A DNA stretch of 64,000 nucleotides from Glandiceps talaboti. Taxonomy: Eukaryota > Hemichordata > Enteropneusta > Spengelidae. The stretch spans positions 16,871,142-16,935,141 of the forward strand of contig NC_135556.1 in NCBI RefSeq assembly GCF_964340395.1, read 5' to 3'. Every line of letters begins with the position of its first letter. The stretch's first letter is position 1. Below are positions 1 to 37,498 of the stretch, piece by piece. A model generated the notes under the pieces. It was not told the DNA's origin. It worked only from the letters and a program-made list of their open reading frames with translations, and ran no database searches. Both the position numbers and the translations under genes were made by a program.

Positions 1-697
1 AGATTTTAAAAAAAAACATACACAGCATGGAGGTATCTCTCCTTATACCCCATGATAACAGAATGAAAATATCGATATATCCATTGCCATGACAACCTAT
101 GCTACCATATTTTATATAATAGTGTAGTCGTATTCTGAGCGTGATGTAGTCCTGCTTGCATACGGAGTAATTCGGGACTCGATTGTGACAATTGTGCCTC
201 CTACCTCCGTGTTCAGAGTCAAGTCAGTAATATAGACTCGTGCACCGTCATGTAAGCAGGACTAAGTGCGATGGTGGTTACAGAACACAAATGCAACAGT
301 TGAAATAATCATCTGACCCTTGTGTTGGCGTGGAACGAGGCTAACTGTTTTTTTCCATCTCGACAGCCGACACTACTTTACCAAGAAGGGAAAGCTCGTT
401 TGTAGTCCAAGTCTGTGAAGATGGGAAGTGGGTATGTGTCGTGCCGCCCTGGCCTGTCAGTCACCGGTACGGTAAGGGCGGAATGACGATACTATCTTAC
501 ACTCGAGCTGGCTGGTAACTTGTTGAGCATTGCTGAATATGGAATTAGTGTACTAAGTTCACTTTTATTAGATACAGTGGTGTTGGACAAGAGGCTTGAG
601 AAGTCATAGAATGGATGGATTTACTGACAGAAAATAGACAGAAGTTGTAAGAAGGCAGCCACTGTGTGACAGCCGCGACTCACTACACAATTCATAC

Positions 698-868
698 CTT
701 TTTTGAAGATCATGTTTCTTTTCCAGCAACATACTATAATTATTATGATAGCTACAATGACTATCACTGCAACTATTATAATAATTTGCCAAACAAATAA
801 ACCACTGCCGCCTCCTGGTTTGTTGGTGGGATTCACAGTTGTTGCATTGGTCAGGATATCATTGAAAC
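698..868 (-). CDS. Transmembrane exon of a TNFR-like single-pass membrane protein (partial gene)
   Basis: The exon has an acceptor (tcatatag) at its 868 end and a donor (gtatga) below 698. It begins with GT, which completes the Cys codon left by the exon at 1219-1429, and it ends one base into a codon. The translation starts FNDILTNATTVNPTNKP, then a Gly-rich juxtamembrane stretch, then about 25 hydrophobic Ile/Val residues, and ends CCWKRNMIFKK. This is a type I membrane anchor with a basic stop-transfer end. N-glycosylation sequons lie just outside the membrane. The cytoplasmic tail must be in a further exon at lower coordinates. A plausible acceptor followed by a short open frame lies near 375-418, but I could not confirm it. 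Confidence 0.6.
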
Positions 869-1218
869 CTATATGAAATTAGAATGGAAGAACGTCAACC
901 TCGAACTCGCCGCGAGAGGGCAGTGTTCGACAACTGCGTATTGAAAGAATGACCACGGTACACAAAATAGGACGAAGTAAAATGGATATGTAACGAATTT
1001 GCACTTTTTTGAACAGATGAAATACTTATTAAATATACAATATACATTTTCTGACGGAAAAGTGAGACAATATTTGGGGATTGTTCGTGAAAAATTGACC
1101 AATTTGGACACTGCCACTTCCTCGTTCACTTTGATTTTTGAACACAAGGAAAAGATACCAGTACGTGTATGGATTTAACCCCCCCCCCCCCCCCCGAGGT
1201 CTCTAGATCAGTACTCAC

Positions 1219-1429
1219 AAGTTGCATCATTCCTGCACCAGTTTGTTGTCTGACCCTGGTCTTTGCAACTCTTTACAATATCAGCATCATCATCGTCACA
1301 GCATGGAGAACACATATCACAAAGTTTGGTGCTTTCGTCTTGGTAATATCCATTATGACAAACACATAGTGTTCCATTCCAATCACTATTGGGTATATTC
1401 TTACAATTGTCGGATACTGTAACCTGTCC
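1219..1429 (-). CDS. Cysteine-rich ectodomain exon, TNF-receptor/EGF-like (partial gene)
   Basis: The acceptor is tttgcacag at the 1429 end and the donor gtgagtac lies just below 1219. The exon reads GQVTVSDNCKNIPNSDWNGT, then LCVCHNGYYQDESTKLC, then a CxxCC motif followed by an acidic run and a second Cys-rich segment ending TNWCRNDATC. The 'C.C..GYY....T..C..C..CC' spacing resembles cysteine-rich ectodomains of invertebrate TNF-receptor-like proteins. I infer this from pattern memory, not alignment. It splices in phase to the transmembrane exon at 698-868, giving a type I receptor-like protein. Upstream exons, including any signal peptide, were not found. An EGF-like protein is the alternative. 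Confidence 0.55.
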
Positions 1430-1590
1430 CTGTGCAAAGAAAACCCGAAAAAGTCGAAAATCAAGTGAAGTTGTTTTGCTTTCAGCAAGTGCATGCAACA
1501 TGCGGCTATCTTACACCAAAAGTGGCCATATGGAGTAAAGGTTGGATTTTTAATATGTGTAAAACAACTTTACTGCTTTTTTCTACTTTA

Positions 1591-1592
<2 letters not shown>

Positions 1593-1650
<58 letters not shown>
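1593..1650. repeat. (CAA)n microsatellite
   Basis: This is about 19 uninterrupted CAA units. It lies upstream, on the minus strand, of the TNFR-like exon. The poly-Gln reading frame on the plus strand is a by-product of the repeat. Confidence 0.95.
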
Positions 1651-1652
<2 letters not shown>

Positions 1653-4320
1653 TAAAACAAACTGATGTAAAACTCACAAGTCAGCGTATATACTAGCTGA
1701 AGTAATCTCGGCGAGGGGGGGGGGAGCTGTTAAACTAAAGAGCCGTCGTAAAGCCAACGACTATAATCGTTCAAATCTGATAGACGCACTATAATCAAAG
1801 CAAGACTGGACAAGATCAACACCATAACAGCTTAAAGTTGATGCTAACATTGACATTCTGGTATATTTATTAGAAGACCAATTACATGTAATATTGTCAA
1901 AAAACGCAAATCATTGCGAAGTTGGGAATAATTTCAAGCGAGCGAGGAAAGAACACAGGCACTTGTGTCCCGAGATATATTTCAGAATATGATAAAATAT
2001 CGATAATATTGACGTATTTGGCCGATAACATCTGAAAGGGGTAAAATAATATGGGTTTCTAGGAGCGCGAAAGTCCACACACTGTGGATATATACAAAGA
2101 CCCATATTTCGGTTTCGAAACGTACGTCAAATGAGTCATAATGCACCAATGATTTCACAAAAGAAACGCACCATCGCAAATCCCATAAAACACAACTTAC
2201 ACTAAATAATTATTTTCCAATGAAGAGTTAACTCGAATTACATTGTATGATTTAATTCGCTATTATGCACACAGGCACTCGAATCAATCTGTAGGATTTA
2301 AAAAAAAATGTTTCTATATTTTAAAAACAAAATAAAGATTGATTCGAGTGTCTGTGCTATTATATGGCCATGTTTGAGTCTGTCTTTGTATCTGATTGTC
2401 TACCAGCAGCAGTCTATCTCTGCTTTCCCGCCGATCAGCTAGTCCCTGTCTGTTTCTGACAGTCACTCTATTTGATTGTACTTGTGAGAGTGTAGGTGTC
2501 GAAGAATTTCAGGTTCGTAGTTTTGGGTCGACGAGAGTTGAAGCACGTGCTTACGGTCCCCTTAATGCATTCCTGAAAGCTTGCCAACACGCATTGTTCA
2601 TTGTTCATGTCACACGTGCCACTTAAAGAAGCAGTGTAACAATTTAACTACCAAATGACAAGTCAAGTCGTTTCGTTTTGTTTCAAAATTATCAACCTGT
2701 ACTCCTCCTGATTATGAATAACTAATTACTGCGGCTGAAATATACATGCATTTTTGTGCTTTTTTCTAATTAAATCACGTTCGTTATGTGCAATATATAT
2801 ATAGACGTAATAATCATTAAATTACATTATGGCTTTTTTACAATGACATTTACGACACTCAACTTCATCAGCTTATGACTGGTGGCCTCGAGTCGTCAAA
2901 CGGTTTGTTTGAAGTTGGAATAACTGTATGCAATTAAAATGAAGGTAACTATTTATATATCCGGCTGTAAAGTATTAAAGAACAAAGTCCAAACTTTCTT
3001 GAGAGGGGCTATACGTCAGCATGTAACGTGCTTTTCACATTTAGACAATGCTGTCGTTGTACACGAGTTACAACTTTTCAGTAGACTACCTGCTAGACTT
3101 TCGGACTTTCTTCCGTAACTACAAGCGACCGAAGGTTGCTTTGCACCTCAAGTTGCTATCGAGGGCTGTCGATTGCATCTTTCTGGTGCAAAGCGACTAT
3201 AACCTGATAACGTGTTGTGTCGGAAGAAAGCCCGAAGGTGTAACTTTTCAGTAGATAGTGAAGTATATAGATTGAATGACATAAAGGTAGTCTTTACTTA
3301 CCAACACTGAAGGTGACATTGTCGTAATACATGTTATAATTGCAACGATAATGATAGTCCACGACACCATGGCTGCTTAACGCCTATCTACAGAAATGAT
3401 GTACACTCACTATGTTCAATACACTGTATGAATAGGATTGTCAGATTGAGTGTAGGATTGTAATTTATGTAGCGTCGGGTCTTGACAAACTTCAGTAACG
3501 TATGAGCATGAAGTACTCTCGACTGGGCGTTTCTAGACCTAATACCTGCAAGGAGAGTGTGCTCACTTTTGAAAAAGGTCGGAAATGGGGCCACTGACAT
3601 GACTGAGGGGAGGCAATGGTGGCATGTGATGATATATTGACTAATATGTTAAAGAATCATATTGTAACACTCAAGAACGTTATAAAACCTGGTTAGATTT
3701 CATGCAATCTTGCAAACCAGATTATATTTTTTCAGCCGAGTCGGACGCAAAGTGTTTTTTTACGATGACGCATTTCTGTTATCTGTACTCCCACATCAAG
3801 ATAGTAAGTCTTTACAATGGTTTGTCCACAGTCATAGAGGGACTGTGGTTTGTACTGCACACGTCACCTGTACACACACTTTTAATTTTAGATGCCATGG
3901 TTTTGTCCCACATACGATATTTCATGATACCTTTATTCCAACATCACATTCACAAGGTACATTCTTCACCATGGTTTGTCCTACATACAGCACGATATTC
4001 CAATTTATCTGTACCTCCCACATTCAGATGGCACTTTACCATGGCATGCATACCCGTATGCACGTACCTCATCTGTAGTTCACCTGACCAAACAAACTTT
4101 GCAACGTGACCCCCCCCACGTCGCTTACTATACATATTCATACGGCGCAACTACGAAATAACTGTTGAGTATGAATGGCATCGAACCAAATCAACATTTA
4201 CTTTTCATTTTCAATTAAATTAAATGACAAAAGAATCCCCAGATTTTATACGGTGCCTGAAATTAAAAATTCATTACGTTTTTAATACAGCAAAAAAGTC
4301 GACAAATAAGTTGCACATCA
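1651..4320. other. Region with no recognisable gene
   Basis: I see no exon I can support. It probably holds intron or the missing 5' part of the TNFR-like gene on the minus strand. It contains an imperfect hairpin at 3099-3243. A 135-codon plus-strand reading frame at 3702-4109 has no family resemblance. Confidence 0.5.
3099..3243. repeat. Imperfect foldback element
   Basis: The left arm (3099-3152) and right arm (3186-3243) are inverted copies. The best-paired blocks are ctttcggactttcttccg against its near complement, and ttgctttgcacc against ggtgcaaagcga. The flanks repeat an aacttttcagtaga motif on both sides (about 3070 and 3241), which could be a target-site duplication or an extended direct repeat. 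No coding content. Confidence 0.6.
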
Positions 4321-4540
4321 TATAAGGCTGTATCTTAAGAATGCAAACTTCAAATTCCATATAATTAAGTCATATCTTAAGAATGCAAGCTTCAAATTTC
4401 ATATAATTTGCTACATATATCAATCATAACAATGTTCACATGTCCTATGAAGATTGTCGACACAACTATTCGTTTTAATGAGATATTTGCATAATTAATT
4501 ATTTTCAGTAATTATGCTTAAGAATGCCCGCCCACGTGGG
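4320..4540. repeat. Interspersed AT-rich repeat, copy 1
   Basis: It contains two tandem copies of 'atcttaagaatgcaa.cttc' and then a block that recurs at 12280-12600 inside the ABCC5-like gene. Shared phrases include cttcaaatttcatata and tttgcataa. Family unknown. Confidence 0.6.
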
Positions 4541-4589
4541 GGGGGGGGGGGACTAAAAATGAAAAATAATTAAAAGTATCCTATTTCAA

Positions 4590-4812
4590 AATGGTCAAGT
4601 GAAAAAAGTGTGAATGCTTGTTTTTCCAATAATGTCTCTCCAATGTCTACCAAAAATGTATGGTCTAAAAATGAGGCACATTTTGGTCAAAATAGGTCTA
4701 AAAGCTAAACATGTGTTTGTACCAATGAACTGTACAACATACAACATCAAAATAGACAATAAAGTTTAAATACACAGTTGTATATCATATATCTTTATTT
4801 TCACACAGAACA
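4590..4812 (-). repeat. 3'-flank repeat, copy beside the ABCC5-like gene
   Basis: This block of roughly 225 bp is homologous to 35840-36075, downstream of the dynein gene. Both share gtctctccaatgtctacc, aaatagacaataaagtt and tatctttattttcacacaga. On the minus strand, which is the sense of both genes, it supplies AATAAA at 4794-4799. It is probably a dispersed repeat recruited as the 3' end of the transcript. Confidence 0.6.
4794..4799 (-). other. Putative polyadenylation signal of the ABCC5-like gene
   Basis: The plus strand reads tttatt, giving AATAAA on the gene strand, about 840 nt downstream of the stop codon at 5638-5640. It lies inside the repeat shared with the dynein 3' flank. No transcript evidence is available. 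Confidence 0.4.
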
Positions 4813-5010
4813 AGCCTTAACAGAAGACACAACCCCCCTGAAATACTTTACTTCTATATGTGACTGAATGGAGAAATGATTAAAAAGAAATGGCAACAAC
4901 TAAATACTACAAAGTGTCTGCTAATGAAGGAAATTGCTGAATTTCGATAACTGAACCAGAAGATCAGAGTCAAGGCCAAAGGTCAATGTCTCAAAAGAAA
5001 GTTTAAACCT

Positions 5011-5335
5011 GGCAATATGGGGGTAGACACTTGAATGGAGTCTTTATGTATTAACGTTTTTGAGTTATGTGGTAACATGACTGTTCACTACAAATATGGC
5101 TGCCATTGAGTAAAAATTGAAAATAATGCTCATGTATGTTTATGTGGTTCTGCATTATCTATATACATGATCTAAAAGACATTAACCACATATAATTGCT
5201 ACAAAGTGCCTGCAATATTAATACAAGAAAGATTGCATGTGATTATATGGGGTTAAACACTTAAATAGAATTTATGTATTGAAGTTTTTGAGTTATGTAA
5301 TTTTTAACTACAAATATGGCTGACATTAAATAAGT
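5011..5335. repeat. Two diverged ~100-bp direct repeats in the probable 3' UTR
   Basis: The copies lie at about 5011-5113 and 5232-5335. They share 'tatgtatt.a.gtttttgagttatgt' and 'actacaaatatggctg.catt'. They fall between the ABCC5-like stop codon and its putative poly(A) signal. Confidence 0.65.
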
Positions 5336-5637
5336 GGTATGAGCACCAAATATAATGCTTGTGTATAGTTTTTTCTTTAATATTACTTGTAAATGCAAAA
5401 TGTAAATACTACAATTATGTGTCTGTGATAGGCAGGAATACATCAAACAATACAAAGTGCTCATGTCCTATAATATTTGTATATTCTGTAGCTTTTAGTT
5501 TTAATGAGTATATTACATGTTTTTAGCTCAGAATTTTGCATTACGACAACTTCGTGTAGGAGCAAAATTTTAAAGGCTTTGCCGTTTAATATGAAAGGCA
5601 TTCAGTTTACATCTAGTTGTTATTAGTTTATGTTGCA

Positions 5638-33162
<27,525 letters not shown>

Positions 33163-33233
33163 GGTGTTTTTCTGAAATTAAAGAATTTGTATTTACCAAT
33201 TTATATGATGCAATCACAGCTCCAGGGAACTCT

Positions 33234-33275
33234 GGCTCAGTTAGTTTTGTTTACGAAAGCAAACAAACAAACCCA

Positions 33276-33342
<67 letters not shown>

Positions 33343-33642
33343 ATACTGACAAACATCAACAATAGAGTAATCACAAATCAGTATCAACAATAATGAATGT
33401 TTGACAGTATCAAGAATTAGTATATGTATTATCCTATATGCAAAATACTTGGAATTGTGACTATTCTGCATATAGGAAGACATACACTCACTAATTGATA
33501 CTGTAAAACATTCATTATTGTTGATACTGATTTGTGATTACTCTATTGTTGATGTTTGTCAATATTCATTTATTAATCTATTTATTCATTTGTTTGTTTG
33601 TTTGTTTGTTTGTTTGTTTTCATAAACAAAACTAACTGAGCC
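33234..33642. repeat. ~410-bp inverted repeat with (AAAT)n and (TTTG)n tracts
   Basis: The arms match almost base for base: ggctcagttagttttgttta at 33234 against the complement ending at 33642, and acaaacatcaacaatagagt at 33350 against the complement near 33550. The left arm includes about 18 AAAT units. It lies in the probable 5' UTR intron of the ABCC5-like gene. Confidence 0.85.
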
Positions 33643-34267
33643 TGAAGGCCCTGTGATGCAATGAGTACAAAAAAGCTAAATTGGTGTTAACAATTTTCAT
33701 CACAGGAAAACAAGTTTTAGTTAGCAGTGCTGTAAATGTTTTGTATATATATATTGGCAATGCACATGATAAACTTCCACTTGTAAAATTCCTTTCTGAT
33801 AGATGTACATCAAGACACTGACTCTTCAGTAGCTACAATGCCGACACATTATGTGTTGTAAATTTTAATGCTGTCACAGTTTGTCTTTCCATGGCACTGA
33901 TGTATAAAGGTAATGAATTCTGATGATTCATGAAGTTAGTACAGTGCCCCGTAGCGTATACCTCCAGAGCTAGGGATCACTGGCCCATATTGCATCATGT
34001 ATGTACAAATTTTATTATTTGTTTATTCAAAGGGTTATTTTCGGCTGCATGAATTGTTAACGATGGCATAAATAATCAGCACGTAAAGGTGTAAGTTTAA
34101 TCATGGAAGTATTCCATGGTTTAATGATTGTTTTTGTGGCATAAGTAGTGCGATGGAAATATGAGGAACAAGAAATTGAGCAGTGTATGCTGATACCTTG
34201 TAATCTTAGAGGACTCGGAGACCTCTCGAATGCGTGAAGAAACTTATACAATATGCCAGTTACTCAC

Positions 34268-34400
34268 CTAAATACGTCGTCTGCTAATGATATTACTCTT
34301 GACTATAGACTTTGGTACGGCTACTGACTGATTGCCAACATTATGCTCTGTACTGTTTCTTGTAAATTTGGTTTCCTAAGGCTAAAGTAAATGCTTAGTT
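34268..34400 (-). promoter_or_regulatory. ABCC5: Putative non-coding first exon and promoter side of the ABCC5-like gene
   Basis: A strong donor (AG followed by gtgagtaact) lies at 34267 downwards, and the coding exon 1 begins with an acceptor only 9 nt before the ATG. An upstream untranslated exon is therefore needed. The 5' limit is unknown. CG-containing DNA with cgtgaccccgggacgtaacg at about 34470-34490 lies just upstream. I see no clear TATA box. Confidence 0.4.
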
Positions 34401-35117
34401 AGTATAGCAGACGACTGCAACCCGATCACTTCAAATCATAATCTTGTTGTGGAAATAACTTGTCAAAGGTGACGTGACCCCGGGACGTAACGTACTACAG
34501 TACAATGAAGTTGGCTGACCTCAACTTTTCGGACGTGCTGCGGTTGGGTGGAAACGAATAGTGAACTGCAAAAGTCAGTCCTCAAGAATTTTTCCTATGG
34601 ATTTTTCTGTTTTGCTACTCTGCAACCAACCTAGGGATATAGTACGTAACGAAAGTTGCCAATATTCCCATGAACCTTCACGCGAGTCTGGGGGAAACTC
34701 AAACTCGCAGGAAGTAGCTTCTAGAGCAGTGCATGCTGGACTCGAGAATACTTCACCAACATCGGTACGAATACAATGTTCATGCATCCATAGGCTCTGA
34801 CTGTAGACTAAACGATTTAGGTACTTTCGTGACAAGTTATCACGTCTAAATTACAACAAACATGCCTCGTAAGCCAATGGAAGATATGAATTGTGTGACT
34901 CCCGGCTTTGGGTAGTTGAAACGTGGTTTTCCCCATACTGTCGTCTATGTGTCTCATAGAAGAACCCCAGCGGTATAAGAGTCTGGGTAACCGAGACTAG
35001 TCAGTCACAGAAAAATAAATCTGAAACATGATACGATCTGCTCTTTCTTAGCAATTGAAATATTAGGCAGTACATGTATGGTATTTTTCAGGTCTCACGT
35101 TTTTGTTACATAGTCTG

Positions 35118-35302
35118 TAAGGTACGCCGTGACGGGGCGCCCTCACACATCGGCCAACCCCTAGCAATATATCAATAAAGTCACACACTTGTTATAGACC
35201 TGGAGGGTCTATGCTTAAGGCCAATAATTAATTAATTACTTAATGAATTGATATATTGAGAGGAGGCCGGTGAGGGCGAAACGTCACAACGTATCTTACA
35301 GT
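35118..35302. mobile_element. Foldback element (~185 bp)
   Basis: The left arm includes ctgtaaggtacgccgtgacg, cgccctcac and caatatatcaat. The right arm is the complement with about 80-85 % match (attgatatattgag to cgtatcttacagtct). The loop contains attaattaatta. No coding content. Confidence 0.7.
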
Positions 35303-35839
35303 CTATTTTGTTACAAAGCACATAAAATAAAATCGAGACACTGATAACGCCTAAGTATAGAACATGATGTATTTTATATCACTGTGAACACAAATCAACA
35401 TCACTGTCAAATGAAACAATGGACATTCAAACACAAAACTGTGTTCAGTGAGACAAAACATAAAATGTAACATTTTGTGTGTGTGTTCTATCAGTGCCTA
35501 TGTTTTTTTTTTATGTAATTCATACAAAAAAACCCAAACAACAACGTGCTGCCTAATTGAAACAGTATAGTCTCTTTCGTTTGGTTGTAACTGGGAATTG
35601 TTTGGAGGGAAAATTTTTGTAATTAGCCATTGGGGATAACCATTTGATTTCAGAGGGAAGGGTTGTGACTGGGGGATAGTCAAAAACAAATATTATTGAT
35701 GCCCCCCCCCCCCCAATAAAATGAACTGATCTCACTGTATTGAAATCCAATAAGTTATTAGTAGACCTTTTCTTCTTTTTCTTCACATTCTGCTTCAGTA
35801 CATAAAAGTAAAAATGGGAAAAGTACCCCTTTTCAACTT

Positions 35840-36075
35840 AATGCTTACTTCAAAATGGTCACGTGAAAAAAAAAATTTGTATACTCTTATTTCCAAATTG
35901 TCTCTCCAATGTCTACCAAAAATGTAAGGCCTTAAAAATGAGGTACATCGTTTTAGTCAAGAAAGGTCTAAATATGTGTTTGTACAATGAACAGTGCAAC
36001 CTACACTATCCAAATAGACAATAAAGTTGAAATATGCAGTTGTTATATCTCATATATCTTTATTTTCACACAGAA
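35840..36075 (-). repeat. 3'-flank repeat, copy beside the dynein gene
   Basis: Homologous to 4590-4812 beside the ABCC5-like 3' end and in the same orientation relative to each gene. It ends in tatctttattttcacacaga. Confidence 0.65.
36059..36064 (-). other. DYNC2H1: Putative polyadenylation signal of DYNC2H1
   Basis: The plus strand reads tttatt, giving AATAAA on the gene strand, about 1.28 kb past the stop codon at 37340-37342. It is the first such signal I noticed downstream of the stop. Confidence 0.35.
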
Positions 36076-37339
36076 TAAACATCATATAGATGATACATTA
36101 TCAAACACATATACAGAATTATGAAATTTACAATACATAGAAATATCGTACTCTGTAAAGAAGTTTCAAAATGTTGAAAAACCCTTTCACTCAATGAATT
36201 CAAGCAAGTCAATTAGTAAGTATTTCATAACTGTATCCATGTAAATTTTGTCTTTTTCATTCCATGCTTGGTGCGAATATTATCTTTATCTACAAATGTC
36301 AAATTGAACATCAAAATATATTTCCATGGTATTTCCTTTTCAAGATTTAAGACTAATAGTATAAATGTAACTTTGGAATAGTTTAATCTACTGAAATTCA
36401 AACTATTTTCTATTGATAGACACATTCAATGAGTAAGTACATTGGACTTAAGTAATAACAAGTGTGTGTCTTTATAGTTGTTGACAATTTACAGTTGATA
36501 TATTTTACACTTGCAACTGATTTTTTTAAATACAAGCTGGGAAAAAACACCAGTGCATTTGCTTGAATGAAGTGAGGTATTAATGAAAGATTTAATGCAC
36601 GGACAAAATTAGTCAAAATACAACAATACAATTGACACCAAATCAACAGAGGGTGTCTCTGACGTAGATTCAGGTGGTGTTGTTATCAGTTTGCTTATAC
36701 CTGTGAAAATTATAATGTGTAATGTATTATCGATATCAGTCATGGGATCCAGGGACTCCTGTGGTGTTTATGCTTTGATAAGGTACCAACACATGTCTTT
36801 GCATGCTTACCATGAACAAGCAAAATACACTGGTGTTTTTTCATGGGTTGTATTAGTGAATGACATTCTTCATTTAATAGTGTGGCACAGTTTGTAAATG
36901 AGGCCTGTACAGGCTGCAAACAAAATACACACTTTAACTTGCTTAGGACCAAAGCGTCTTCACACACATACATGTATGCACAAACAGGAATGGTAAACTA
37001 CGACTGCAGTGCACTTAGAATTTTGAAAACATCATACCATATAATGTCATATATGTATTATCTGAAATCACGATATTGCTCAATATTTTTTCAATGAAGT
37101 TGGAATAACATAAGGGTATTTACAAAACAAAAGTAATAGTCACCAAGAACTTTGACATTACAGACTATGCCCTCTTTAATAAACTAATGTATTGAGACTT
37201 TTTTTGGCTGAAGTACGTTCACACAGAGGGTGAAAATTATTTGTACTCTGCGTAGAATAGACAGTATAAAGATGGACGGCATACTATAAGAGTGACAAAA
37301 AAACACACTGTAGAGAGAGACTGACATCTCCAAGGCCAA

Positions 37340-37498
37340 TTACTGACTCTTTAAGAATAGAGCTGCACCAGTTTGCACCCATTGGTTCTTATTACCACCA
37401 CTGGGTAAATTGAGATGGGTGACTATCTTATCTCTGTCGGCACTGTAGTAGATAGGTAGAGATATACATTCATCTAGTGGGTATGGATCAGGCATATC
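37340..37498 (-). CDS. DYNC2H1: DYNC2H1 last exon (stop)
   Basis: Local residues 1961-2012 and TAA at 37340-37342. [20 protein letters not shown], then [15 protein letters not shown]. This is the conserved dynein-2 C-terminus. Confidence 0.96.
   Translation of the reverse strand, partial: DMPDPYPLDECISLPIYYSADRDKIVTHLNLPSGGNKNQWVQTGAALFLKSQ

Larger units (their letters stand above)
34401..37339. other. Intergenic region and 3' flank of the dynein gene
   Basis: I see no protein-coding gene here. It holds a foldback at 35118-35302, the 3'-flank repeat at 35840-36075 with a candidate poly(A) signal, a C run near 35702-35714 and a featureless AT-rich stretch that would be the 3' UTR of DYNC2H1 (36060-37339). 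Confidence 0.6.

Noticed and set aside
1179-1195. Homopolymer C/G runs here and at 4540, 26803, 28967, 29984 and 35702 as functional G-quadruplex sites
   Set aside because: They are single homopolymer runs, prone to slippage and sequencing error, with no conserved context.
3702-4109. 135-codon plus-strand reading frame
   Set aside because: Composition is biased, it overlaps two other long frames, and it has no recognisable domain or splice context.
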